Source: Burkholderiales bacterium
GTDB lineage: Bacteria > Pseudomonadota > Gammaproteobacteria > Burkholderiales > Casimicrobiaceae
Reading direction: 5' to 3'
NCBI GenBank assembly: GCA_905339295.1
Contig: CAJPFI010000022.1
Span: 1-64,000 of the forward strand
DNA: 64,000 nt
The notes below the pieces were generated by a model that saw only the letters and a program-made list of their open reading frames with translations, did not search any database and had not been told where the DNA came from. Of the stretch, positions 1-7,699 are shown one piece after another; the first letter of the stretch is position 1; each line of letters opens with the position of its first letter. Made by a program: the position numbers and the translations under genes.

Positions 1-141
1 GTATTCACCTCGGTGCCAGATCTGAAGAGGAAGCTCATGCGTTACATCCGCCAATACAACAAGCAGGCCAAACCCGTGAAATGGAAGTACTTCGATCCAT
101 CGCGCCGAATTACTCCCGATTCAATCGTTACAGTCCACTAG
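1..141 (+). pseudogene. C-terminal end of an IS630-family-like transposase (partial)
   Basis: The window opens inside a reading frame (frame 1, TAG stop at 139-141) coding for 46 residues. The stretch YIRQYNKQAKPVKWKYFDP resembles the C-terminus of IS630/DDE_3-type transposases, where a tyrosine-asparagine helix is followed by a K-P-x-x-W-x-Y strand. Base composition is markedly lower in GC than the rest of the window, as expected for an acquired element. The upstream part lies outside the window. The stop codon overlaps by two bases the stop codon of the converging TerB-like gene, so no room is left for a normal right-hand inverted repeat. The element end is probably lost. Family assignment rests on a short segment only. 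Confidence 0.6.
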
Positions 142-1082
142 ACCTGCCTGATCAGCGCCGGCAGGTTGCGCACGTCGATCGTCTTCGCGCGCTCGGCGAT
201 CTCGCCGCCGTAGCGCTGCATCATCCCCTGTCCCTGCTCGAGCAGCGGTGCGAACGCCGCCTTGAGCTTCGCGGCATCGAGCGTTCGGCCGCCACCGTAG
301 TACTGCTTCGCGACCTGGCCGAGCGCCCACGTCGTCGCGAACGACATCCCCGAGCTCGCGGCCTGGCGGCCGATCGCGCGGCCCAGGCCGCCGAGCACGG
401 CGCCGAGGAGCCCGCCCAGGAGCTTGCGGCCGAATTCCTCGAGGTACTGGCCGGTGAGCCCCACGCCGAGCGTCGCGATGAACTCCTTGATGTGGCCCTG
501 GTCGAGCGGGTAGCCGTAGGCCTGCCCGACCTTGTAGACCAGGCGCACCTGCAGCGGCAGGATCGCCATCGAGGCGAGCGAGTCGGGCAGAAGCTCGAGC
601 GCCGCGTTGGTGATCGACGCGTTGACGATCCTGCGGTCCAGCTCGGCGACATCGGGCATGACGCGGCCCACCACCAGGCGAGCCGGCGCGCCCGGCGCGT
701 CGGCCGTCGGCGCCGCAGCGATCGCGTCGGCGTCCGCGACGACCCTTGCGGCGGCGTCGGCGGGCAGCCCGAGCGCCGCGGCGAGATCGCGCAGGAACGC
801 GCCTTCCGCCTCACCGTGGACGCCGTCCGAGTCGACGACCGTCACCGCGAGCTCGAACGCGTACTGGCGCAGCGCCGGCGTCGAGAGCGGGCGCACCACC
901 TCGGCGAGCGGCGCTCGCTCGAGCAGCACCTTGCGATCGAGCTCGGCCAGGTCGACCCGGCCGCCGCCGAGCTTCGAGGCGAGCTCGCGCATGCGCAGGC
1001 GCTCCGGCTCGTGCTTGGCGCCGTCGGCGAACGCCGCCATGAGCGCGATCGTGAGCAGGCTGTTGAGTTCGGCGTCGGGCAT
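138..1082 (-). CDS. TerB/DUF697-like protein of unknown function
   Basis: A 314-residue protein starting MPDAELNSLL. An upstream in-frame ATG at 1139 adds an unconserved arginine/proline-rich tail and was not used. Residues 1-150 look like a helical TerB-like domain (FADGAKHEPERLRMRELA, then a second half with DGVHGEAEGAFLRDLAAALG), the acidic helical pattern of tellurite-resistance TerB proteins. The C-terminal half contains a glycine/alanine-rich segment (LLGGLLGAVLGGLGRAIG) resembling the membrane-associated part of DUF697/GTPase-associated proteins. The specific function is unknown. The gene is isolated: it converges with the transposase fragment and lies head-to-tail behind the GNAT gene with about 120 bases between. 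Confidence 0.65.
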   Translation of the reverse strand: MPDAELNSLLTIALMAAFADGAKHEPERLRMRELASKLGGGRVDLAELDRKVLLERAPLAEVVRPLSTPALRQYAFELAVTVVDSDGVHGEAEGAFLRDLAAALGLPADAAARVVADADAIAAAPTADAPGAPARLVVGRVMPDVAELDRRIVNASITNAALELLPDSLASMAILPLQVRLVYKVGQAYGYPLDQGHIKEFIATLGVGLTGQYLEEFGRKLLGGLLGAVLGGLGRAIGRQAASSGMSFATTWALGQVAKQYYGGGRTLDAAKLKAAFAPLLEQGQGMMQRYGGEIAERAKTIDVRNLPALIRQV

Positions 1083-1202
1083 CGTCGGCTCCGCGGGGCG
1101 TGCGTGGTCAGTGGGCGGATCGTACCGCGGCGCGCGCACGCCGGGACCGCCGATGCGACGGCACGCGACCGCGTGCGACGGGCGGGGCGCCGCGCCGCGC
1201 GG

Positions 1203-1811
1203 CTACGCGGCCAGCGCCGTGCCGACGCGCCGGGCGTCGAGATGCACCTCGACCGACAGGTGCTCGCCGGTGCGCACGAGGGCAGGACCCGGCGCGTGGC
1301 GCTCGAGCAGCGCGATCATCGGGTCGTTGTCGGGCTGCACGATGCCGGTGAGCCGCTCGACGCCGCGCTCGAGCGCGGCGCGCGCGAGGCGCGCGAGCAG
1401 CCGGCGACCGAGGCCGACGCGCTGGAAGTCGTCGACGACGAGGAGCGCGATCTCGGCGACGCGCGGGTCGTCCGCGACGCGGGCGAAGCGCGCGATGCCG
1501 GCGCCCACGGGGCCGTCGGGACCGCGCGCGACGGCGCCCAGCGCGAATCGCCGCCAGCCGTCGAGCCGGGTCATCTCGTCGAGCTCCCGTTCGGAGAAAC
1601 GGCGGCGGACGGTGAAGAAGCGCCGGCGGCTCGACTCCGGCGACACGCGCGCGATCCCTTGCTGGATCAGGTTGCGCGCCTCGGGCGTCACCGGGCGGAT
1701 CGTGACGGCGCGGCCGTCGTCGAGCGAGAGGGATTCGGGCAGGTCGGATGCGAGCGGCGCCGCCGGGACGAGGGGGGCCGCGACGGCGATCGGGGCGGGC
1801 AGAGCAATCAT
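1203..1811 (-). CDS. GNAT family N-acetyltransferase
   Basis: A 202-residue GNAT-fold acetyltransferase. The N-terminal strand DGRAVTIRPVTPEARNLIQQGI opens the domain. The acetyl-CoA-binding motif A is visible as ALLVVDDFQRVGLGRRLLARL (V-x-x-x-x-Q-x-x-G-x-G pattern), followed by helix AALERGVERLTG and the strand IVQPDNDPMIALLERH. The start at 1811 is chosen because an AAGGAA ribosome-binding site lies seven bases upstream (1819-1824). A longer version starting at 1883 would run into the shared operator. It is transcribed divergently from the TetR gene across a palindromic operator, so it is the probable target of that repressor. The acyl acceptor cannot be predicted. Confidence 0.85.
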   Translation of the reverse strand: MIALPAPIAVAAPLVPAAPLASDLPESLSLDDGRAVTIRPVTPEARNLIQQGIARVSPESSRRRFFTVRRRFSERELDEMTRLDGWRRFALGAVARGPDGPVGAGIARFARVADDPRVAEIALLVVDDFQRVGLGRRLLARLARAALERGVERLTGIVQPDNDPMIALLERHAPGPALVRTGEHLSVEVHLDARRVGTALAA

Positions 1812-1864
1812 CGTGGCGTTCCTTCCGGGCCGGGCCCCCGCCGGCACGGCGTTGCCGACGGGGG

Positions 1865-1902
1865 TTGACGTGAGATGACGCACATAATATTATGTGCATC
1901 AT
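1865..1902 (+). promoter_or_regulatory. TetR promoter and palindromic operator, probable leaderless start
   Basis: TTGACG (1865-1870), a 17-base spacer and TATTAT (1888-1893) form a near-consensus sigma-70 promoter whose predicted +1 falls at about 1900-1901, the A of the TetR ATG. No Shine-Dalgarno sequence precedes that ATG. The -10 lies inside a perfect 18-base palindrome (1880-1897, GCACATAATATTATGTGC), which extends to 28 bases (1875-1902) with one mismatched pair. The symmetric AT-rich core is a typical TetR-family operator and would block both divergent genes. Confidence 0.75.
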
Positions 1903-2584
1903 GGCACGATATCCGGCGGAGCACAAGGGGGAGACGCGCGCGAGGATCCTGGCGGCGTCCGACGCGCTGATGAAGGACCGCGGCATCGAGGCGGCGAGCG
2001 TCGACGCGGTGATGCGCGCGGCCGGACTCACGGTCGGCGGCTTTTACGCGCACTTCGCGTCGAAGGAGGAGCTCGCGAGCGAGACGCTGCTCCACGGGCT
2101 CACCCGGAGCTTCGACCGGATGGTGGATCGGCTCGATGGCGCGACCGGCGGCGAATGGGTGCGCGGCATGATCAGCGCCTACCTCGCGCAGGCCGAGGAC
2201 CCGGACCTGGCGCACGCATGCCCGATGACGCTGCTGCTCGCGGACGTCGCGCGCTCGGAGGACACGCGCAAGCGCCGCTTCGCCGACGTGACGCGGGCGA
2301 TGCTCGACCGCGTCGTCGGGCATTTCCCGGCACGCGGCGGGTTGTCGCCGCGCGAGACGGCGCTCGCGACCTACGCGACGCTCGTGGGGGCCGTCGCGCT
2401 CGCGCGCACGACGCCCTCGCGCACGTCGCGACGGACGATCGTCGCATCGTGCGAGCGGATGCTCCTCGCGTGGCTCGGCCTCGACGGTGTCGCGCCGCCG
2501 TCGGAGCCTCCCGCAGCGGCGCCGGCCCGCGGGCCCGGCGCCGGCGCTAGGACGCGGCGATCTCGATCACGCCGCGCCGGCTGA
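1901..2584 (+). CDS. TetR/AcrR family transcriptional regulator
   Basis: A 227-residue repressor. Residues about 8-55 form the N-terminal helix-turn-helix (TRARILAASDALMKDRGIEAASVDAVMRAAGLTVGGFYAHF), ending in the canonical F-Y-x-H-F of TetR proteins. The C-terminal ligand-binding region contains a short M-x-x-x-Y-L helix and ends in an arginine-rich tail. An ATG nine bases upstream (1892) is possible but lies inside the operator. The promoter geometry points to 1901 and a leaderless mRNA. It probably autoregulates and controls the divergent GNAT gene. The last 38 bases overlap the 3' end of the converging CoA-transferase gene, and the composition of the last residues suggests a recently extended C-terminus. 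Confidence 0.9.
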   Translation: MARYPAEHKGETRARILAASDALMKDRGIEAASVDAVMRAAGLTVGGFYAHFASKEELASETLLHGLTRSFDRMVDRLDGATGGEWVRGMISAYLAQAEDPDLAHACPMTLLLADVARSEDTRKRRFADVTRAMLDRVVGHFPARGGLSPRETALATYATLVGAVALARTTPSRTSRRTIVASCERMLLAWLGLDGVAPPSEPPAAAPARGPGAGARTRRSRSRRAG

Positions 2585-3776
2585 GCGCATCGATCGCGTC
2601 GTCCGCGTAGCCCAGCTCGCGCAACACCTCGCGCGTGTGCTCGCCGAGCCGCGGGCCGCCGCGTGCGAACCCGCCGGGCGTGGCCGACAGCTTCGGCACG
2701 ACGCCGGGTACCTTGAGCGTGCCGCCGCCGGCAAGCGCGATCTCGCGGATCATCCCCCGCGCGGCGTACTGCGGATCGGCGACGATGTCGCGCACCGTGT
2801 AGATGCGCGAGGCGGGCACCTCGGCGCGGGCCATCGCGTCGAGGACCTCCGAGGGCGACCGCGCGCTCGTCCACGCCTCGATCTCGCCGTCCAGCCACGC
2901 CTGCCGCGCGCCTCGCCCGTCGTTGTGCGCGAGCGAGGCGTCGTTCGCGAGGTCGTCGCGGCCCATCGCCGCGGCGAGGCGCCTGAAGATCGAGTCGCCG
3001 TTGGCGGCGATCAGCACGTAGCTGCCGTCGCTGCAGCGGTAGGCCGACGTCGGCGCGATGCCCGGCAGGATCGAGCCGGTGCGCTCGCGCACCGCGCCGA
3101 ACGCGTCGAACTCCGGCAGCATCGATTCCATCACCGAGAACACGCTCTCGTGGAGCGCGACGTCGACCACCTGCCCGTGGCCGGTCCTGCGCCGGTGCTC
3201 GAGCGCCGTCAGCGCGCCGATCACGCCGTAGAGCGCGGACAGCGTGTCGCCGATCGACACGCCCACGCGCGACGGCGGCCGGTCGGGCGTGCCGGTGACG
3301 TGGCGCAGGCCGCCCATCGCCTCGCCGATCACGCCGAAGCCGGGACGCGACGCGTAGGGTCCGGTCTGGCCGTAGCCCGAGATTCGCACCATCACGAGGC
3401 CGGGGTTGGCGCGCGCGAGCGTCGCGTAGTCCATCCCCCAGCCTTCGAGCGTTCCCGGCCGGAAGTTCTCGACCAGGATGTCGGCGCGCGAGGCGAGCTC
3501 TCTCGCGATCGCCTGGCCTTCCGGCTTGCGCAGGTCCAGCCCGACCGAGCGCTTGTTGCGCGACTGGACGTGCCACCACACCGACGTCCCGTCCTTGAGG
3601 TAGCGCCACTTGCGCAGCGGATCGCCCTGGCCGGGCGGCTCGATCTTGACCACGTCGGCGCCGAACTCGCCCAGGAGCTTGGCGCAGAACGGGCCGGCGA
3701 TCAGCGCGCCCAGCTCGAGGACCCTGAGGCCGGCAAGCGCGCCGGGCGCGGGGAGGGGGGCGGGAGCGTCGCTCAT
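2547..3776 (-). CDS. CaiB/BaiF (family III) CoA-transferase
   Basis: A 409-residue family III CoA-transferase, the usual length for formyl-CoA/carnitine-CoA transferases. The N-terminus shows LRVLELGALIAGPFCAKLLGEFGADVVKIE, the family nucleotide/CoA-binding opening. NKRSVGLDL and LVENFRPGTLEGWG follow. The catalytic aspartate is expected at about residue 177 in VSIGDTLSALYG. The late motif RIYTVRDIVADPQYAARGM and the terminal P-x-L-G-E-H-T-x-x-V block are also present. The ATG at 3776 (MSDAPAPLP) is preferred over an ATG seven codons upstream. The substrate acid is unknown. The gene is divergent from glcD with 125 bases between them. Confidence 0.92.
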   Translation of the reverse strand: MSDAPAPLPAPGALAGLRVLELGALIAGPFCAKLLGEFGADVVKIEPPGQGDPLRKWRYLKDGTSVWWHVQSRNKRSVGLDLRKPEGQAIARELASRADILVENFRPGTLEGWGMDYATLARANPGLVMVRISGYGQTGPYASRPGFGVIGEAMGGLRHVTGTPDRPPSRVGVSIGDTLSALYGVIGALTALEHRRRTGHGQVVDVALHESVFSVMESMLPEFDAFGAVRERTGSILPGIAPTSAYRCSDGSYVLIAANGDSIFRRLAAAMGRDDLANDASLAHNDGRGARQAWLDGEIEAWTSARSPSEVLDAMARAEVPASRIYTVRDIVADPQYAARGMIREIALAGGGTLKVPGVVPKLSATPGGFARGGPRLGEHTREVLRELGYADDAIDALSRRGVIEIAAS

Positions 3777-3901
3777 GACCGACAGTGTAGCGACCAAGGC
3801 GTCGACCCCTGCGGTACCGACGGGCGCCGGACCGCGACTGTGGAATAATCGGACGCCCGCCGCTCGGTCGAGCGCCGGGACGTCCCGACGACGCCTCGCC
3901 C

Positions 3902-5356
3902 ATGCTCGATTCCTACGTGCAAGCCGAGCTCGCGGCGCTGTTGCCGCCCTCGGCGCTGCTCACCGCGCCCGAAGACACTCGGCCCTACGAGTGCGACGGC
4001 CTGACGCTCTTCCGCGAGCGTCCGGCGGCGGTCGCGCTTCCCGAGACCGAGGCGCAGGTCGCGGGGATCCTGCGCGTCTGCCACGCCGCGCGCGTTCCTG
4101 TCGTCGCGCGCGGGGCGGGCACGAGCCTGTCGGGCGGCGCGCTGCCGGACCGCAACGGCCTCGTCCTGTCGATGGCGAAGTTCCGGCGCATCCTCGCGAT
4201 CGACGCGCTCGCGCGCACGGCGGTCGTGCAGCCGGGCGTGCGCAACCTCGCGATCTCGGAGGCGGCGGCGGCGCACGGACTCTACTACGCTCCCGATCCG
4301 TCGTCGCAGATCGCCTGCTCGATCGGCGGCAACGTGGCCGAGAACGCGGGCGGGGTGCACTGCCTCAAGTACGGGCTCACCGTCCACAACGTGCGGCGCG
4401 TCCGCGCACTGCTCGTCAACGGCGACGCGGTCGAGTTCGGCGGCGCGTCGCTCGACTCGGCCGGCTACGACCTGCTCGCGCTCGTCAACGGCAGCGAGGG
4501 GCTGCTCGCCGTGATCACCGAGATCACCGTGAAGCTCCTGCCGAAGCCGCAGCACGCGCAGGTCGCGCTCGCCGCGTTCGACGATGTCGAGAAGGCCGGC
4601 GCGGCGGTCGGTGCGATCATCGGCGCCGGGATCATTCCCGCCGGGCTCGAGATGATGGACCAGCCCGCGACGCGGGCGGTCGAGGAGTTCGTGCATGCGG
4701 GCTACCCGCTCGACGCCGCCGCCGTGCTGCTGGTCGAGTCCGACGGCACGATCGAGGAAGTCGGCGACGAGATGGCGGAGATCCGGCGGCTGCTGACCGA
4801 GTCCGGCGCGACGTCGATCCGCGTCTCGCGCGACGAGCGCGAGCGCCTGCTGCTGTGGTCCGGCCGCAAGGCCGCGTTCCCGGCGGTCGGCCGCATCTCG
4901 CCCGACTACTACTGCATCGACGGCACGATCCCGCGCAAGGCGCTGCCGCTCGTCCTGCGCCGCACCGCCGAGTGGTCGAAGGAATTCGGCCTCGCGTGCG
5001 CGAACGTCTTTCACGCCGGCGACGGCAACCTGCACCCGCTGATCCTGTTCGACGCGAACCGGGAGGGCGAGATCGAGAGGACGATCGCGTTCGGCGACCG
5101 CATCCTCGGGCTGTGCATCGAGGTCGGCGGCACCGTGACCGGCGAGCACGGCGTGGGCGTCGAGAAGCTCTCCGCGATGTGCGCGCAGTTCGCGCCCGAC
5201 GAGCTCGAGCGCTTCCACGGCGTCAAGGCCGCGTTCGACCCGTCCGGCCTGCTGAATCCCGGAAAGGCGGTGCCCACGCTCGCGCGCTGCGCCGAGTTCG
5301 GCAGGATGCACGTCCACCACGGCGAGCTCCGCCACCCGGACCTCCCGCGCTTCTGA
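3902..5356 (+). CDS. glcD: Glycolate oxidase FAD-linked subunit GlcD
   Basis: A 484-residue FAD-linked oxidase (E. coli GlcD is about 500). It oxidises glycolate to glyoxylate together with GlcE and GlcF at the membrane. The PCMH-type FAD-binding domain covers about residues 40-220: PVVARGAGTSLSGGALP is the FAD pyrophosphate loop, and SIGGNVAENAGGVHCLKYG and GSEGLLAVITEITVKLLP follow. The C-terminal FAD-oxidase domain has NVFHAGDGNLHPLILFD and GGTVTGEHGVGVEK, then the end motif FDPSGLLNPGKAVP. An upstream GGAATAAT (3842-3849) could be a -10 element. GlcE and GlcF are 2.3 kb downstream, separated by a second flavoprotein and a GST gene. Confidence 0.93.
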   Translation: MLDSYVQAELAALLPPSALLTAPEDTRPYECDGLTLFRERPAAVALPETEAQVAGILRVCHAARVPVVARGAGTSLSGGALPDRNGLVLSMAKFRRILAIDALARTAVVQPGVRNLAISEAAAAHGLYYAPDPSSQIACSIGGNVAENAGGVHCLKYGLTVHNVRRVRALLVNGDAVEFGGASLDSAGYDLLALVNGSEGLLAVITEITVKLLPKPQHAQVALAAFDDVEKAGAAVGAIIGAGIIPAGLEMMDQPATRAVEEFVHAGYPLDAAAVLLVESDGTIEEVGDEMAEIRRLLTESGATSIRVSRDERERLLLWSGRKAAFPAVGRISPDYYCIDGTIPRKALPLVLRRTAEWSKEFGLACANVFHAGDGNLHPLILFDANREGEIERTIAFGDRILGLCIEVGGTVTGEHGVGVEKLSAMCAQFAPDELERFHGVKAAFDPSGLLNPGKAVPTLARCAEFGRMHVHHGELRHPDLPRF

Positions 5357-5372
5357 TCCGCGAGCGCCCGCC

Positions 5373-6800
5373 ATGAATGCCCCGATCTCCGCGCGACGCC
5401 CGGCCCCCGAGGCCCTCGCCGCCGTGATGGGCGAGCTCTCCGCGCGCTTCGGGGAGCGCGCCGTCGTCAACGCGTCGATACGCGAGCAGCACGGGCACGG
5501 CGAGGGGCTCGCCGACGCCGCGCTGCCCGACGTCGTCGTGTTCGCGCACACGAACGAGGAGGTCGCCGCGGTCGTCAGCGCGTGCGCGGCCGCGCGCGTG
5601 CCGGTGATCGCGTTCGGCGTGGGGACGTCGCTCGAGGGCCACGTCGCCGCGATCCACGGCGGCGTGTGCGTCGACCTCTCGCAGATGAACCGGGTGCTCG
5701 ACGTCAACGCCGAGGACCTCGACTGCCGCGTCCAGGCCGGCGTCACGCGCGAGCAGCTGAACGCGGAGCTCAAGGGCACGGGGCTGTTCTTCCCGATCGA
5801 CCCCGGGGCGAACGCGACGCTCGGCGGCATGGCGGCGACGCGCGCCTCCGGAACGAACGCGGTGCGCTACGGCACGATGCGCGAGAACGTCCTGGGGCTC
5901 ACCGTCGTCACTGCGGACGGGCGAATCGTGCGAACCGGCGGTCGCGCGCGCAAGTCCTCCGCCGGGTACGACCTGACGCGCCTCTACGTCGGAAGCGAGG
6001 GCACGCTCGGCATCATCACCGAGGTGGGTCTCCGGCTCTTCGGCGTCCCGGAGGCGATCTCGGCCGCGGTCGCGCAGTTTCCCGACCTGCGCTCGGCGGT
6101 GAGCACGGTGATCGTCGCGATGCAGATGGGCATCCCGGTCGCGCGCATCGAGCTGCTCGACGCGGTGCAGATGGACGCGTGCATGCGCTACTCGAAGCTC
6201 GAGGGCTACGAGGCGAAGCCGACGCTGTTCTTCGAATTTCACGGGACGGGCGCGGGCGTCGCCGAGCAGGCCGGGCTGATGCAGCAGGTCGCCGCAGAGC
6301 ACGGCGGCGGCGCGTTCCGCTGGGCGACGGCGCAGGAGGAGCGCACGAAGCTCTGGAAGGCGCGTCACGACGCGTATTACGCCGCGCTCGCGCTGCAGCC
6401 GGGGTGCTTCGGCTTCTCGACCGACGCGTGCGTGCCGATCTCGCGGCTCGCCGACTGCGTGCTCGAGACGCGCGAGGACATCGACGCGACCGGCCTTACC
6501 TGCCCGATCGTCGGGCACGTCGGCGACGGCAACTTCCACGTGCTCGTGCTGTTCGATCCGGACGACCCGGCCGAGCGCGCGAAGGCGGAGGCGCTCGCGC
6601 ACCGCGTGTCGATGCGCGCGATCGCGATGGGCGGCACATGCACCGGCGAGCACGGCGTGGGCATCCACAAGCTCGACGCGCTCGTCGCCGAGCACGGCGA
6701 GGCGGTGGACCTGATGCGCACGATCAAGCGGGCGCTCGATCCGCTCGACATCATGAACCCTGGAAAGACGGTACCGCTTCAGAAGGCGGAAGCCCGTTGA
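5373..6800 (+). CDS. FAD-binding oxidoreductase, D-lactate dehydrogenase (cytochrome)-like
   Basis: A 475-residue flavoprotein of the same superfamily as GlcD but a different subgroup. PVIAFGVGTSLEGHVAAIHGG is the FAD loop with the S-L-E-G-H signature typical of D-lactate dehydrogenase (LDHD/Dld) proteins. DPGANATLGGMAATRASGTNAVRYGTM, GSEGTLGIITEVGLRLFG, GHVGDGNFHVLVLFDPDD, GGTCTGEHGVGIHKL and DPLDIMNPGKTVP follow. It starts 16 bases after glcD, so the two are probably cotranscribed. It likely oxidises a D-2-hydroxy acid such as D-lactate, passing electrons to the respiratory chain; the exact substrate is inferred. It is not the GlcE subunit, which lies further down. Confidence 0.88.
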   Translation: MNAPISARRPAPEALAAVMGELSARFGERAVVNASIREQHGHGEGLADAALPDVVVFAHTNEEVAAVVSACAAARVPVIAFGVGTSLEGHVAAIHGGVCVDLSQMNRVLDVNAEDLDCRVQAGVTREQLNAELKGTGLFFPIDPGANATLGGMAATRASGTNAVRYGTMRENVLGLTVVTADGRIVRTGGRARKSSAGYDLTRLYVGSEGTLGIITEVGLRLFGVPEAISAAVAQFPDLRSAVSTVIVAMQMGIPVARIELLDAVQMDACMRYSKLEGYEAKPTLFFEFHGTGAGVAEQAGLMQQVAAEHGGGAFRWATAQEERTKLWKARHDAYYAALALQPGCFGFSTDACVPISRLADCVLETREDIDATGLTCPIVGHVGDGNFHVLVLFDPDDPAERAKAEALAHRVSMRAIAMGGTCTGEHGVGIHKLDALVAEHGEAVDLMRTIKRALDPLDIMNPGKTVPLQKAEAR

Positions 6801-6998
6801 CCGTCGGCAGTCATGTCGGCGGCTCCCGTGGCGGCGCGTCTTGCGCCGGCGCGGGTGCGTGACTGGCATCGAGGAACCCGTCGCATGTCGCAAACCGAGG
6901 CCCATGGCACCGAGTCGTCTTCACCACGTCGGCACCCGTCATCGGCGCCTGCCGCGCCGGCGCGCGGGACGCCACGGTCAACCGAGTCCTGACCCCTG

Positions 6999-7676
6999 AT
7001 GTATACCCTCTACCTCGGCAACAAGAACTACTCGTCCTGGTCGCTGCGCGGCTGGTTCGCGACGAAGCTCTCCGGCGCGCCGTTTCGCGAGGTCGGCGTG
7101 CAGCTCGTCGGTCAGGGCCGCAATCCGGCGAACCGGAGCTTCTCGCCGTCCGGCTTCGTGCCCGCGCTGCACGACGGCGAGACCGTCGTCTGGGACACGA
7201 TGGCGATCGCCGAGACCCTCGCGGAGCGGCATCGGGGCCTGTGGCCCGCCGAGTCCGCCGCGCGCGCGTGGGCGCGATCGATCTCGGCGGAGATGCACAG
7301 CTCGTTCCAGGCGCTGCGCAGCGAGATGACGATGTGCGTGCGCGAACGTCTCGACGTGCGGCCGTGGTCGGACGCCCTCGCGGCGGACATCGCGCGCGTC
7401 GAGGAGATCTGGAGCGAGAGCCGGCGCCGGTTCGGGCGCGGGGGGCCGTACCTGTGCGGCGCGGCGTCGCTCGCGGACGCCTTCTACGCGCCGGTCGCGT
7501 TCCGCTTCCAGACCTACCGGGTCGCGCCGGCGGGCGAGGCGGGCGGATATCTCGCGACGCTCCTCGCGCACCCGTTCATGCGCGAATGGGAGCACGACGC
7601 GGTCGCCGAGACGATCGTGATCGAGGCCGACGAGCCGCGCACCCTCTACCGCGACAAGCTCGCGGCGCGGGCCTGA
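6999..7676 (+). CDS. Glutathione S-transferase family protein
   Basis: A 225-residue GST. The N-terminal thioredoxin-like domain begins LYLGNKNYSSWSLRGWFATKLSG, a variant found in a bacterial GST subgroup where S-S-W-S-L-R carries the glutathione-activating serine. SPSGFVPALHDGETVVWDTMAIAETLAE contains the cis-proline and the W-D/E-T/S glutathione-binding site. The C-terminal all-helical domain has GPYLCGAASLADAFYAPVAFRFQTY. It sits between the two parts of the glycolate oxidase set, about 200 bases after the D-lactate dehydrogenase-like gene and 23 bases before glcE. The gap 6801-6998 has no recognisable gene. A role linked to glyoxylate or lactate metabolism is only suggested by position. 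Confidence 0.9.
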   Translation: MYTLYLGNKNYSSWSLRGWFATKLSGAPFREVGVQLVGQGRNPANRSFSPSGFVPALHDGETVVWDTMAIAETLAERHRGLWPAESAARAWARSISAEMHSSFQALRSEMTMCVRERLDVRPWSDALAADIARVEEIWSESRRRFGRGGPYLCGAASLADAFYAPVAFRFQTYRVAPAGEAGGYLATLLAHPFMREWEHDAVAETIVIEADEPRTLYRDKLAARA

Positions 7677-7699
7677 CGGGCGCGTCGCGCGCGTACGCG

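Noticed and set aside
138-1139. Longer start of the TerB-like protein at 1139
   Set aside because: The additional 19 residues are unconserved and the internal ATG at 1082 begins the family-like region.
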